In this document: positions 21,574 through 29,620 of the stretch, in pieces | Position numbering within the stretch: position 1 is the first letter of the stretch | Layout: every line of letters begins with the position of its first letter | Source: Streptomyces sp. DSM 110735 | GTDB taxonomy: Bacteria; Actinomycetota; Actinomycetes; Streptomycetales; Streptomycetaceae | Reading direction: 5' to 3' | Assembly: GCF_016482685.1 (NCBI RefSeq) | Contig: NZ_JACYHF010000009.1 | Coordinates: 124,001 to 188,000, forward strand | DNA: 64,000 bases | Position numbers and translations under genes: made by a program | The notes under the pieces: generated by a model | Databases searched by the model: none | What the model saw: the letters and a program-made list of their open reading frames with translations, nothing else | What the model was told of the DNA's origin: nothing

Positions 21574-23856
21574 GTGCAGGACAACGCGACAGAGGTGACC
21601 GCGGCGGGGATCGCCCGGCTCGCCGGTGTGGGCCGTGCCGCCGTCAGTAACTGGCGGCGTCGGCACGGTGATTTCCCCAAGCCGGTCGGCGGTACCGAGA
21701 CCAGCCCCTCCTTCGCCCTCGCGGAGGTCGAGTCCTGGCTGCGCAAGCAGGGGAAACTCGCCGAAGTACCGCTGCGGGAGCGGGTCTGGCAGCAGCTCGC
21801 GGGTCACCCCGAGGGACCCGTCACCGCCCTGGTGCACGTGGGCTGCGTCCTGCTGCTCATCCAGGAACGGCCCACCGTCTGGCTCGACATCAGTGCCGGC
21901 TCCGACGAGCGCCTGGCCGCGATGCTGCCGGGCGCGCTGAACGACGTGATCGGTCCGCGCTTCGGCGTCGCGTCGACGCGCGGTGTTCACACGCGCCGCC
22001 CCGATGCGGGCGCCGCTGCTGTGAACACACCGGATGCTGTGAACGCCGAGAACCAGCAAAACAGCCCCCCGGCTGTGAACACCCACCCACCCGTGAACCC
22101 GGCGTCCGCTGTTCACAGCCCTGCCGCTCACAGCCCTGCCGCTCACAACCCCGCCGCTCACAACCCCGCCGTTCACGCCCCCACCGCCTGCGCCCCCGCC
22201 GTTCACACCCCCACCGGCCCCCAGCTCCTCCCCTCCGCCCCCCTCCTGCGCGGCGCCGCCGAACTCGCCGGGGAACTTGGGGCGCGGCAGACCTTCGAGT
22301 TCCTGCTGGGCCGGCACCTGGACGCGAACCCGCGCCAGTACACGCTCACCCCCGCCGAACTCGCCGGGCTGATGGCGGACCTGGCCGACCTCACCGGTCC
22401 CGCCCGCACCGTCCTCGACCCCGCCTGCGGCACCGGCGCCCTGCTGCGCGCCGTCGACTCCCGCCCCGACCAGGCCCTGTACGCCCAGGACAGCGCCCCC
22501 GACCTCGCCGCGCTCACCGCGCTGCGGCTCGCCCTGCACAGCCGCGCCACCGTCCGGGGCGCCGTCGGCGACACCCTGCGCGCCGACGCGTTCCCGGAGC
22601 TGCGCGCGGACGCCGTGCTGTGCCACCCGCCGTTCAACGAGCGCAACTGGGGGCACGACGAGCTGGCGTACGACCCCCGGTGGGAGTACGGCTTCCCGGC
22701 GCGCACCGAGTCCGAGCTGGCCTGGGTGCAGCACGCGCTGGCCAGGCTGGCCGACCGCGGCACCGCCGTGCTGCTGATGCCGCCCGCCACCGCCTCGCGG
22801 CGTTCCGGGCGCCGTATCCGCGCCGACCTGCTGCGGCGGGGCGCGCTGCGTGCCGTGATCGCGCTGCCGGTCGGCGCGGCGCCGCCGTACAACATCCCGC
22901 TGCACGTGTGGGTGCTGAGCAGGCCGGGGCGTACGCCCAAGACGCCGGAGGTGCTGCTCGTGGACACCGGGCGGTTCGCCGGTGAGGCGCGCGGCGGTCC
23001 GGACTGGCAGGCGGTGCGGGACGCCGCGCTCGACGCCTGGCGCGGCTTCGCGCGCGAGGGGCGGCTCGCGGAGCGCCCCGGGCTCGCGCGTTCCGTGCCG
23101 GTCATCGAACTCCTCGACGACGACGTGGACCTGGCGCCCGCCCGCCATCTCCCGCCCCCGGCCGCCGCCGACGGCGCCGAACAGCTCGCGGAGGTCCGCC
23201 GGCGCCTCGGCGAGACCCTGCGGCTGACCGCCGAGCTGACCCCGCCCACCGCGACCACCGCGCCCGCCACCCGCTGGCCGCTCACCACCGTCGGCGAACT
23301 CGCCCGCGGCGGCGCCCTCGTCCTGCGCACCGGCGGAACCCCGCACACCCCAGGCATCAGCACCACAGCCGTCCCCGCCCGCGTCCCCGTCCTCACCGAC
23401 CACGACGTCCTCGCCGGATCGCCCCCCTCGGGCACCCTCACGGACGGCGACGACGAGACGGTGCTGACCGAGCCGGGCGACGTGGTCGTGCCCGTGGTCG
23501 GCGGCGGCTCGGTCGCGCGCGTGGTGGACGAGGCGACGGCGGGCGCCGCCCTCGGGCGCAGCCTCGTGCTGCTGCGCCCCGACCCGAGCGCCCTCGACCC
23601 GTGGTTCCTCGCCGGGTTCCTGCGCGGCACCGCCAACAACCGCCAGGCGAGCAGCTACGCCTCGACCGCCACCCGCCTCGACGTGCGCCGTCTGCAACTG
23701 CCCCGGCTGCCGCTGGCCGAACAGCTCCGCTACGGCGCCCGGTTCCGCGCCCTGGACGAGTTCGAGCGGGCGCTGCGCCACGCCGGACAACTAGGAGAGC
23801 AGTTGCTGCGCGGGATGTACGACGGGCTCACGGACGGCACCGTCGCGCCGGAGTGA
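21574..23856 (+). CDS. HTH-containing N-6 DNA methylase-like protein
   Basis: 760 aa. Residues 8-45 form an HTH (AGIARLAGVGRAAVSNWRRR), followed by an FPKPVGGTETSP wing. A low-complexity VN/VH/AHNP-rich linker covers about 150-235. The methylase domain (about 250-515) has motif I DPACGTGALL near 281 and motif IV-like CHPPFNERNWG near 350. The tail resembles a type I HsdS target-recognition half (LPLAEQLRYG). No HsdR or restriction gene is adjacent. His replaces the usual Asn/Asp/Ser of (N/D/S)PP(Y/F), so activity is uncertain. GTG 21574 with GAGGGGAG is favoured over upstream starts. Confidence 0.8.
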   Translation: MQDNATEVTAAGIARLAGVGRAAVSNWRRRHGDFPKPVGGTETSPSFALAEVESWLRKQGKLAEVPLRERVWQQLAGHPEGPVTALVHVGCVLLLIQERPTVWLDISAGSDERLAAMLPGALNDVIGPRFGVASTRGVHTRRPDAGAAAVNTPDAVNAENQQNSPPAVNTHPPVNPASAVHSPAAHSPAAHNPAAHNPAVHAPTACAPAVHTPTGPQLLPSAPLLRGAAELAGELGARQTFEFLLGRHLDANPRQYTLTPAELAGLMADLADLTGPARTVLDPACGTGALLRAVDSRPDQALYAQDSAPDLAALTALRLALHSRATVRGAVGDTLRADAFPELRADAVLCHPPFNERNWGHDELAYDPRWEYGFPARTESELAWVQHALARLADRGTAVLLMPPATASRRSGRRIRADLLRRGALRAVIALPVGAAPPYNIPLHVWVLSRPGRTPKTPEVLLVDTGRFAGEARGGPDWQAVRDAALDAWRGFAREGRLAERPGLARSVPVIELLDDDVDLAPARHLPPPAAADGAEQLAEVRRRLGETLRLTAELTPPTATTAPATRWPLTTVGELARGGALVLRTGGTPHTPGISTTAVPARVPVLTDHDVLAGSPPSGTLTDGDDETVLTEPGDVVVPVVGGGSVARVVDEATAGAALGRSLVLLRPDPSALDPWFLAGFLRGTANNRQASSYASTATRLDVRRLQLPRLPLAEQLRYGARFRALDEFERALRHAGQLGEQLLRGMYDGLTDGTVAPE
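21985..22206. repeat. Array of eight GTGAAC/GTTCAC hexamers inside a coding linker
   Basis: GTTCAC or its complement GTGAAC starts at 21985, 22021, 22039, 22075, 22093, 22111, 22171 and 22201. Spacings are 36, 18, 36, 18, 18, 60 and 30 bp, all in codon register. The two orientations read as Val-His or Val-Asn. Six of the eight extend to TGTGAAC. The same core forms the promoter dyad at 21459-21486. Confidence 0.85.
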
Positions 23857-23982
23857 CCGGCAGTCAGGCGGGCGCGCGGAACATACCGGAGGCCCGGACA
23901 ACGGTTCGGCACAACTCATAACGCCTTGTCGGCATCGGCCTATACGCTCGGACTCCGACAACGAACCGGTCCAGGAGCAGTC

Positions 23983-24606
23983 ATGTACGGCCATGGCGAG
24001 CCGCCGCCCGCCCGCCCCACGGGAGCCATCATCACCCTGCGCGTGCTGATGGTCGCGTGCGGCCTGCTCACGTGCGGCACCCTGGCGTGCGTGCCGCTGT
24101 TCCGCGCCGCGTTCCTCAGCCGCAAGTGGGTGGACTGGCTGCTGGCACCGGTGAGTCTGGTGCTCAGCCTCGTCTGCTTCGACATCGTCGGCACGGTGCC
24201 CTACGACGACAGCCGGGGCGACATGGCGCTGGCCGGGGCGCTGCTCATCGGCGTCGCCTCGGCGGTCCGCTTCCTGTTCGTGGACGTCTACCACTACCGC
24301 AACAACCGCTACGGGCGCGCCGGTTACGCCCAGCCCTACGCCGACACGCTCGCGGCTCCGTACAGTTACGCGCCGCCCACCCCCCTGCCGCCCACCCTCC
24401 TGCCGCCCGCGTCCCAGCCGGAACACCCCATGCCGCCGCTGTACCCCCAGCACCCGCTGCCGCACGGAACCGTGCCGCCGCAGAGTCCGCCGCCCCTGCC
24501 CCCGCCGCAGTCCCCGGCGCCCGCCCGGATCGACCAGGTGCGCGCCGAGCTCGACGAGTTGAGCGACTATCTGCGCAGGCACGACCGGCGTGAGGGCGAA
24601 CAGTGA
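23983..24606 (+). CDS. Membrane protein with Pro-rich cytoplasmic tail
   Basis: 207 aa. Three probable TM helices (about 17-38, 50-72 and 82-105), then VYHYRNNRYGRAGYAQ and a proline-rich tail (about 130-185), ending in a short coiled-coil-like VRAELDELSDYLRRHDRR. The stop overlaps the GTG of the following Ser/Thr kinase (GTGA), so they are translationally coupled and probably work together; the tail could be a kinase substrate or docking segment (inference). ATG at 23983 with CAGGAG upstream. Confidence 0.75.
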   Translation: MYGHGEPPPARPTGAIITLRVLMVACGLLTCGTLACVPLFRAAFLSRKWVDWLLAPVSLVLSLVCFDIVGTVPYDDSRGDMALAGALLIGVASAVRFLFVDVYHYRNNRYGRAGYAQPYADTLAAPYSYAPPTPLPPTLLPPASQPEHPMPPLYPQHPLPHGTVPPQSPPPLPPPQSPAPARIDQVRAELDELSDYLRRHDRREGEQ

Positions 24607-26138
24607 CGATGGGGCAGGGACGGGTCGTCGCGGCCCGGTACGAACTGGCCACGCTGATAGGTCAGGGCGGCATGGGCCAGGTCTGGACGGCGTACGACCG
24701 GCGCCTCGACCGGCGGGTGGCGGTGAAGCTGCTGCGCCCGGACAAGGTGGCCGGGCAGGAGGCGGACGAGCTGCGCCGCCGGTTCCTGCGCGAGTGCCGG
24801 GTGACCGCGCAGGTCGACCACCCGGGGCTGGTCACGGTGCACGACGCGGGCAGCGAGGGCGACGAGCTGTTCCTCGTCATGCAGTACGTGGACGGCGCCG
24901 ACCTCTCCGACCACCTCGCGGAGCACGACCCGTACCCGTGGCAGTGGGCGGTGACGGTCGCCGCGCAGTTGTGCGCCGTGCTGAGCGCGGTTCACGCGGT
25001 GCCGATCGTGCACCGCGACCTCAAGCCGCGCAACGTGATGGTGAAGCAGGACGGCACGGTCACCGTCCTCGACCTGGGCGTCGCCTCGGTGATGGACACC
25101 GACACCACCCGCCTCACGCACACCGGCTCCCCGATCGGCTCGCCCGCCTACATGGCGCCGGAGCAGGCGATGGGCGGCGCGGTCGGACCGTACACCGATC
25201 TGTACGCGCTCGGGGTGCTGCTGCACGAACTGCTCAGCGGCGAGGTGCCGTTCGCCGGTTCCACCGCGCTCGGCGTGCTGCACCGGCACCTGTACGAGCC
25301 GCCGCTGCCGGTGCGCCGGATACGCCCGGAGGTGCCGGAGCCGCTGGAGCGGCTGGTGCTGCGGCTGCTGGCGAAGGACCCGCAGGACCGTCCGGCGTCC
25401 GCGCAGGAGGTGTACGAGCACCTGGTGCCGCTGCTGCCCGCGCCCGGCACCCCCACCGGTGCGCCGCTCGACCCCACGCGCCCCTTCCTGCGCCCGCACG
25501 CCCCCTGGCCGGACCGCGCCCGCATCCCGGCGCCGCAGCCCGCGCAGGTCGCCCCGGCGCCGCCGGTGGACGACAAGCCGGACGTGGCGGCGGCCGTGGA
25601 CGAGGTCAAGCGGCTGCTGGGGGAGGGGCGCATCACCCAGGCCGTCGACATCCTCGGCGCGATCCTGCCCACCGCCGCCGAACAGCACGGCGAGCACTCC
25701 CCGGTGGTCCGCACCCTGCGCAAGCAGTACGCGGCCACGCTCCTGGACGACGGCCAGTACCGGCGCGCACTGCCCGAACTGCGCCGCCTCGCCGACGAAC
25801 GCGCCGCCGAGGCGGGCCAGGCGGACCCGCAGTCCCTGCGCCACCGCTACGAGGCCGCGCAGTGCCTGGAGCAGCTCGGCGAACCGGCGGCCGCGCTCGC
25901 GGAGTACCGCGCGCTGCTGCCGTACTACGAGAACCGGTACGTCTCCGGCGACCCCCAGCTCGCCCACGACGTCCGCCGCCGCATCGGCCATCTGCTGCTC
26001 GCCCTGGGCGACCGCCCGGCCGCCCACGACATGCTGGCGCGGCTGCTGATGGACGTGGAGCGGGTGCACGGCATGGGGCATCCGCTGGCCGCCGACATCC
26101 GGCGCACCCTGCAGTGGCTGGGGCAGGTGCGGGGCTGA
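24603..26138 (+). CDS. Ser/Thr protein kinase (PknB-type) with TPR-like C-terminus
   Basis: 511 aa. Kinase domain 10-275: GQGGMGQVW P-loop, VAVKLL lysine, catalytic HRDLKPRNVM near 137, metal-binding DLG instead of DFG (VLDLGVAS), and the GSPAYMAPEQ activation segment. There is no transmembrane or PASTA region, so the kinase is cytosolic or held by its coupled membrane-protein partner. Residues about 325-505 are TPR-like (GRITQAVDILGAILPTAAEQ, RRALPELRRLADERAAEAGQ), suited to protein-protein contacts. GTG 24603 overlaps the upstream stop; ATG 24609 is an alternative. Confidence 0.9.
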   Translation: MTMGQGRVVAARYELATLIGQGGMGQVWTAYDRRLDRRVAVKLLRPDKVAGQEADELRRRFLRECRVTAQVDHPGLVTVHDAGSEGDELFLVMQYVDGADLSDHLAEHDPYPWQWAVTVAAQLCAVLSAVHAVPIVHRDLKPRNVMVKQDGTVTVLDLGVASVMDTDTTRLTHTGSPIGSPAYMAPEQAMGGAVGPYTDLYALGVLLHELLSGEVPFAGSTALGVLHRHLYEPPLPVRRIRPEVPEPLERLVLRLLAKDPQDRPASAQEVYEHLVPLLPAPGTPTGAPLDPTRPFLRPHAPWPDRARIPAPQPAQVAPAPPVDDKPDVAAAVDEVKRLLGEGRITQAVDILGAILPTAAEQHGEHSPVVRTLRKQYAATLLDDGQYRRALPELRRLADERAAEAGQADPQSLRHRYEAAQCLEQLGEPAAALAEYRALLPYYENRYVSGDPQLAHDVRRRIGHLLLALGDRPAAHDMLARLLMDVERVHGMGHPLAADIRRTLQWLGQVRG

Positions 26139-26154
26139 GCGTCTGCGTGCCGGC

Positions 26155-26598
26155 TCAGTGCGTCATCGGCAGCGCGGCGACGAACTTCGGTCCGTCCTTG
26201 CGGTGCTGGACGGGGAAGAGCACCTTCAGGTTCTGCTCCTGCCCCTCCAGCGTGAGGTGGGTGATGTAGGTCAGACCGAGGAAGCCCTTCTTGGTCTTCC
26301 CCGCGGAGATGTACCGCCGGGGGAAGTTGATGAGCAGCTTGCCCGGCTTGCCGCCGTTGGGGCCGTCGAAGAAGAGGACCCGCTGGTCGGTCAGGACGAT
26401 GTACATGGGGCGCGGCTTGACCGTGGCCATCACCGTGCCCGCGCTGAGGATGCCGACCACGGCGGCGGTGAGCACCTGCTTCTTCACGGAGACGGTGCCG
26501 ATGGCCGCCAGGCTGGTCATCTCCACCCGCTCGTCCGGCAGAAGGAGGGGGGCGGCTGCTTCGAGCAACTGTCGTTCACGGCGGGCGCTGATGGCCAT
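26155..26598 (-). CDS. Conserved hypothetical protein with PH-like beta fold
   Basis: 147 aa. The body contains a hydrophobic stretch (VLTAAVVGILSAGTVMATV) and YIVLTDQRVLFFDGPNGGKPGKLL, then FLGLTYITHLTLEG. The LTDQRVLFF motif is typical of bacterial PH-like (YokE/bPH) folds seen in short actinobacterial proteins. Function unknown. The ATG at 26598 was chosen because the longer frame upstream is Arg-rich and implausible. Confidence 0.7.
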   Translation of the reverse strand: MAISARRERQLLEAAAPLLLPDERVEMTSLAAIGTVSVKKQVLTAAVVGILSAGTVMATVKPRPMYIVLTDQRVLFFDGPNGGKPGKLLINFPRRYISAGKTKKGFLGLTYITHLTLEGQEQNLKVLFPVQHRKDGPKFVAALPMTH

Positions 26599-26836
26599 CG
26601 AGGACTCCGATAAGGGTGCTGACAAGGGAAAACGGCGACGGGGAGACCTCCTGGGGACGGCGCGAGTTGTACGGCGGAGGCCGGGCGGCCGTACATTTTC
26701 CCGGTCCATGGCATGTCCTTGTAAAAGTCATGGGCAAGCACGGGGTTTCCGTTTTCTCGCGCGCGCGTGCCGTCGACTACGTTGCAGCGGCGGACGCCGA
26801 CGCGTCCTTCTCGTTCGTACGGACACAGGGGTGGGG

Positions 26837-27664
26837 ATGGCCGGACACCGGCAGTCGAAGAAGGTCAGGTACATCGCGTGGTCGGCGGCGGGCGCGGCCG
26901 TCGTGGCGGGAGCCGGAGTGGCCGCCACGGCGTCCATGGCGGCGACGACCTGGCCCGCGCAGAAGACGTTCACCGGGCGGGCCTTCGACACCTGCACCGC
27001 GCCCTCGCTGTCCACCATGAAGGCGTGGCACACCGGTTTCTACGGCGCCGCCGCCGTCTACGTGGGCGGCAAGAACCGCGGCTGTGCCCAGCCCAACCTG
27101 ACCGCCTCCTGGGTGAAGTCGGTCAGCGCGCTCGGCTGGAAGCTCATACCGCTCTACGTGGGCGCCCAGCCGTCCTGCCAGACCGGCTCCAACCCGGAGA
27201 AGATGACGGCCGCCAACGCCGCCTCCCTCGGCGCGTCTGACGCCGCCGACGCGGTGGCCAAGGCGTCCGGGCTCGGCATGAAGGCGGGCAGCGCGATCTA
27301 CCTGGACATGGAGCCGTACGACACGACCGACAAGGCGTGCGACGACACCGTGCTCACCTATGTGCGCGCGTTCGACAAGGCCCTGCACGCCAAGACCTAC
27401 CGCGCGGGCTACTACGGCTTCACCAGCTCCAGCGCCAAGGCGATCGCCACCGCGTCCGACAAGAGCGACCTGCCGGGCAACCTCTGGTACGCGCTGTGGG
27501 ACAAGAAGAACACCACCACCTCCGACTGGCCGTGGGGCGCCACGCAGTTCACCGGCCACAGCCGGGCGCACCAGTACATGGTGAACAGCAAGGAGTCGCA
27601 CGGCGGCGTCACGCTCACCGTGGACCGCGACGCCTGGGACGCGCCGGTGGCCATCACCGGCTGA
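26837..27664 (+). CDS. Secreted DUF1906 (glycoside-hydrolase-like) protein
   Basis: 275 aa. Signal sequence (AWSAAGAAVVAGAGVAATAS) followed by the DUF1906 domain: GRAFDTCTAPSLSTMKAW, YVGGKNRGC, GWKLIPLYVGAQ, IYLDMEPYD, YRAGYYGF, WGATQF, and a C-terminal VDRDAWDAP. DUF1906 has a TIM-barrel, GH25-lysozyme-like fold; the conserved acids in LDMEPYD fit a catalytic site. A cell-wall or polysaccharide substrate is likely but unproven. ATG at 26837 with GTGGGGA upstream. The gap 26599-26836 shows a possible TACGTT box but no further gene. Confidence 0.85.
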   Translation: MAGHRQSKKVRYIAWSAAGAAVVAGAGVAATASMAATTWPAQKTFTGRAFDTCTAPSLSTMKAWHTGFYGAAAVYVGGKNRGCAQPNLTASWVKSVSALGWKLIPLYVGAQPSCQTGSNPEKMTAANAASLGASDAADAVAKASGLGMKAGSAIYLDMEPYDTTDKACDDTVLTYVRAFDKALHAKTYRAGYYGFTSSSAKAIATASDKSDLPGNLWYALWDKKNTTTSDWPWGATQFTGHSRAHQYMVNSKESHGGVTLTVDRDAWDAPVAITG

Positions 27665-27805
27665 CACGCCCTCCGGAGTGACACGGCGGTGCCCGAACTC
27701 GTGGTGAATCGTTGGTCCTATGGGTTGGCCGGAGCTGATCGGCTGCCTACCATCGATCACCGCAAGACCTTGTGCACCGCCGCACAAACTCCTCAGGAGG
27801 TCCCC

Positions 27806-28444
27806 TTGCACCGCCGTCGTCGCTCCGCGCTCGTCCTCTCCGCCGCGATCGTCGCCGCGGGCCCCCTCCTCACCGCCTGCGGGAGCGACGCGCACCCGGG
27901 CGCCGCGGCGGTGGTCGGCGGGCAGCGCATCACCGTCGCCCAACTGGAGAGCCGGGTGAACGAGGTGCGCGCGGCGCAGCGGGCCGCCTCGCCCGACGAG
28001 ACGCAGTACCAGCAGGTCCTCGCCTCCAGCGGCAGCCTCACCCGCGACACCCTGCACACCATGGTCCTCGACCAGGTGCTGGCCCGGGCCGCGCGGGACG
28101 CGGGCGTCGGCGTCTCCCGCAAGGAGGTGCAGAAGCTGCGCTCCGACCTCGAGAAGCAGGCGGGCGGCGCCAAGGGTCTGGAGGCGGCGTGGCTCCAGAA
28201 GTACGGCATCGCCCCCGAGCGCCTTGACGACAACCTCCGCCTCCAGATCGAGGCCCAGAAACTCGCGGCGAAGCTCGGCACCGACACCACCCAGCCCGCC
28301 TTCTGGAACACCCTGTCGCAGGCGTCGAAGAAGCTGCACATCGACCTCAACCCGCGCTACGGCACCTGGGACGCGACCAAGAGCAGCCGGGTGGACGTGA
28401 AGACGCCGTGGGTACGGGACGCGTCGGCGGCGCAGTCGGCCTAG
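27806..28444 (+). CDS. SurA N-terminal-domain lipoprotein
   Basis: 212 aa. Lipobox LTAC (Cys25) after an Arg-rich n-region. It then matches SurA_N: VVGGQRITVAQLESRVNEVRA, VLDQVLARAARDAGVGVSRKEV and LEKQAGGAKGLEAAW, but the PPIase parvulin domain is absent. Likely an extracytoplasmic folding helper or scaffold. The start is TTG at 27806: a perfect AGGAGG at 27795-27800 with 5-nt spacing, and no ATG or GTG gives a proper signal peptide. The gene lies just upstream of mazG. Confidence 0.85.
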   Translation: MHRRRRSALVLSAAIVAAGPLLTACGSDAHPGAAAVVGGQRITVAQLESRVNEVRAAQRAASPDETQYQQVLASSGSLTRDTLHTMVLDQVLARAARDAGVGVSRKEVQKLRSDLEKQAGGAKGLEAAWLQKYGIAPERLDDNLRLQIEAQKLAAKLGTDTTQPAFWNTLSQASKKLHIDLNPRYGTWDATKSSRVDVKTPWVRDASAAQSA

Positions 28445-28571
28445 CGGCTCAGGCGGCTCAGGCGGCTCGGGTGGCGGCTGCGGCGACGCCCGCGAGGGCA
28501 GCCGCAGTCCTACGATCACAGAAGCTCCCGCCCCCTGTGGACAACTCGCGACGCCCCTCCGCACCGTGGGT

Positions 28572-28577
28572 TACGTT
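28572..28577 (+). promoter_or_regulatory. -10 box TACGTT, probable leaderless mazG start
   Basis: TACGTT, six bases, then the GTG at 28584; no ribosome site precedes the start codon. No clear -35. Confidence 0.45.
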
Positions 28578-28583
28578 CGGATC

Positions 28584-29570
28584 GTGAACGCAACCAGCAC
28601 CGAAGCCGCCCCCGGCCGCATCGTCCTGCTCACCACCAGCCACCGTGTCGCGCCCGGACTGCTGTCCTGGCCCGCCTGGCAGGCTCTGCACGCCGCCGAC
28701 GCCGTGCTGTGCGCCGACGGCGCGCATCCGCAGGTGCCGTATCTGCGCGAGGCAGGTATAGCGGTGTCGGAGGCGGCGCCGACCGCCGAGGAGCTGGTCG
28801 ACACCTGCGCGGGCGGTCGCACGGTGGTGGTCGTGGCCACGGGCGAGGGCGAGCCCGCCCTCACCGACGGACTGGCCCGGCTCGCCGGGTCGGGCCGGGT
28901 GCGGATGCCCGACCTGGAGCTGCTGCCCGCCTCCTACGACCTGCCCGGCGCCCGCCTCCTCGACCTCGTGCAGGTCATGGACCGCATCCGCGCCGAGTGC
29001 CCCTGGTCCTCCCGGCAGACCCACGAGGGCCTGGCCAAGTACGGCATCGAGGAGGCGTACGAAATGGTCGAGGCGATCGAGGCGGGCGACCGCGAGGAGC
29101 TGCGGGAGGAACTGGGCGACGTGCTGCTCCAGGTCGTCTTCCACGCCCGCATCGCCGCCGAGGACCCCGACGCCCCCTTCGACATCGACGACGTGGCCGG
29201 AGGCATCGTCGCCAAGCTCGTCCACCGCCACCCGCACGTCTTCGGCGACGAGAGCGCCGAGACGCCGGAGGACGTCAAGCGGCACTGGCAGCGCACCAAG
29301 GCCGAGGAGAAGCAGCGCACCTCCGTGACCGAGGGCGTCCCGCTCGGCCAGCCCGGTCTCGCCCTCGCCGCCAAGCTCGCCTCCCGCACCCGCACCGCCC
29401 ACCTGGACGTCCCCCTCCCCGAGGGCGACGGCATCGGCTACGAACTCCTGGCCCTGGCCGCCCGCGCCGAGTCCGAGGGGGTCGACCCGGAGGCGGCGCT
29501 GCGAGCGGCCGCACGGGTCTACCGGGATGCGATACGTACGGCGGAGGGAAACGGTTCAGGCGCCGCCTAA
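28584..29570 (+). CDS. mazG: MazG nucleoside triphosphate pyrophosphohydrolase
   Basis: 328 aa. Hydrolyses NTP/dNTP to NMP and PPi, sanitising nucleotide pools. A degenerate N-terminal segment (about 1-125; LTTSHRVAPGLLSWPAWQAL) resembles the tetrapyrrole-methylase-like domain found in some MazG proteins. The MazG core (about 137-215) has ECPWSSRQTHEGLAKYGIEE, the EExxE metal ligands in EEAYEMVEAIE, and EELGDVLLQVVFHA. A second partial MazG repeat follows (PEDVKRHWQRTKAEEKQ). GTG at 28584 fits the six-base spacing to the -10 box. Confidence 0.93.
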   Translation: MNATSTEAAPGRIVLLTTSHRVAPGLLSWPAWQALHAADAVLCADGAHPQVPYLREAGIAVSEAAPTAEELVDTCAGGRTVVVVATGEGEPALTDGLARLAGSGRVRMPDLELLPASYDLPGARLLDLVQVMDRIRAECPWSSRQTHEGLAKYGIEEAYEMVEAIEAGDREELREELGDVLLQVVFHARIAAEDPDAPFDIDDVAGGIVAKLVHRHPHVFGDESAETPEDVKRHWQRTKAEEKQRTSVTEGVPLGQPGLALAAKLASRTRTAHLDVPLPEGDGIGYELLALAARAESEGVDPEAALRAAARVYRDAIRTAEGNGSGAA

Positions 29571-29608
29571 CCGAGAGCCTGGCCGGGTGTCCCTCCCCGC
29601 CCCCGGGA

Positions 29609-29614
29609 TACCGT
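29609..29614 (+). promoter_or_regulatory. -10 box TACCGT, probable leaderless P450 start
   Basis: TACCGT, six bases, then GTG at 29621; no ribosome site precedes the start. Confidence 0.45.
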
Positions 29615-29620
29615 CGACCC

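Noticed and set aside
21985..22206. CRISPR-like array
   Set aside because: The repeat is only 6-7 bp, occurs in both orientations, lies in codon register inside a gene, and there are no spacers or cas genes.
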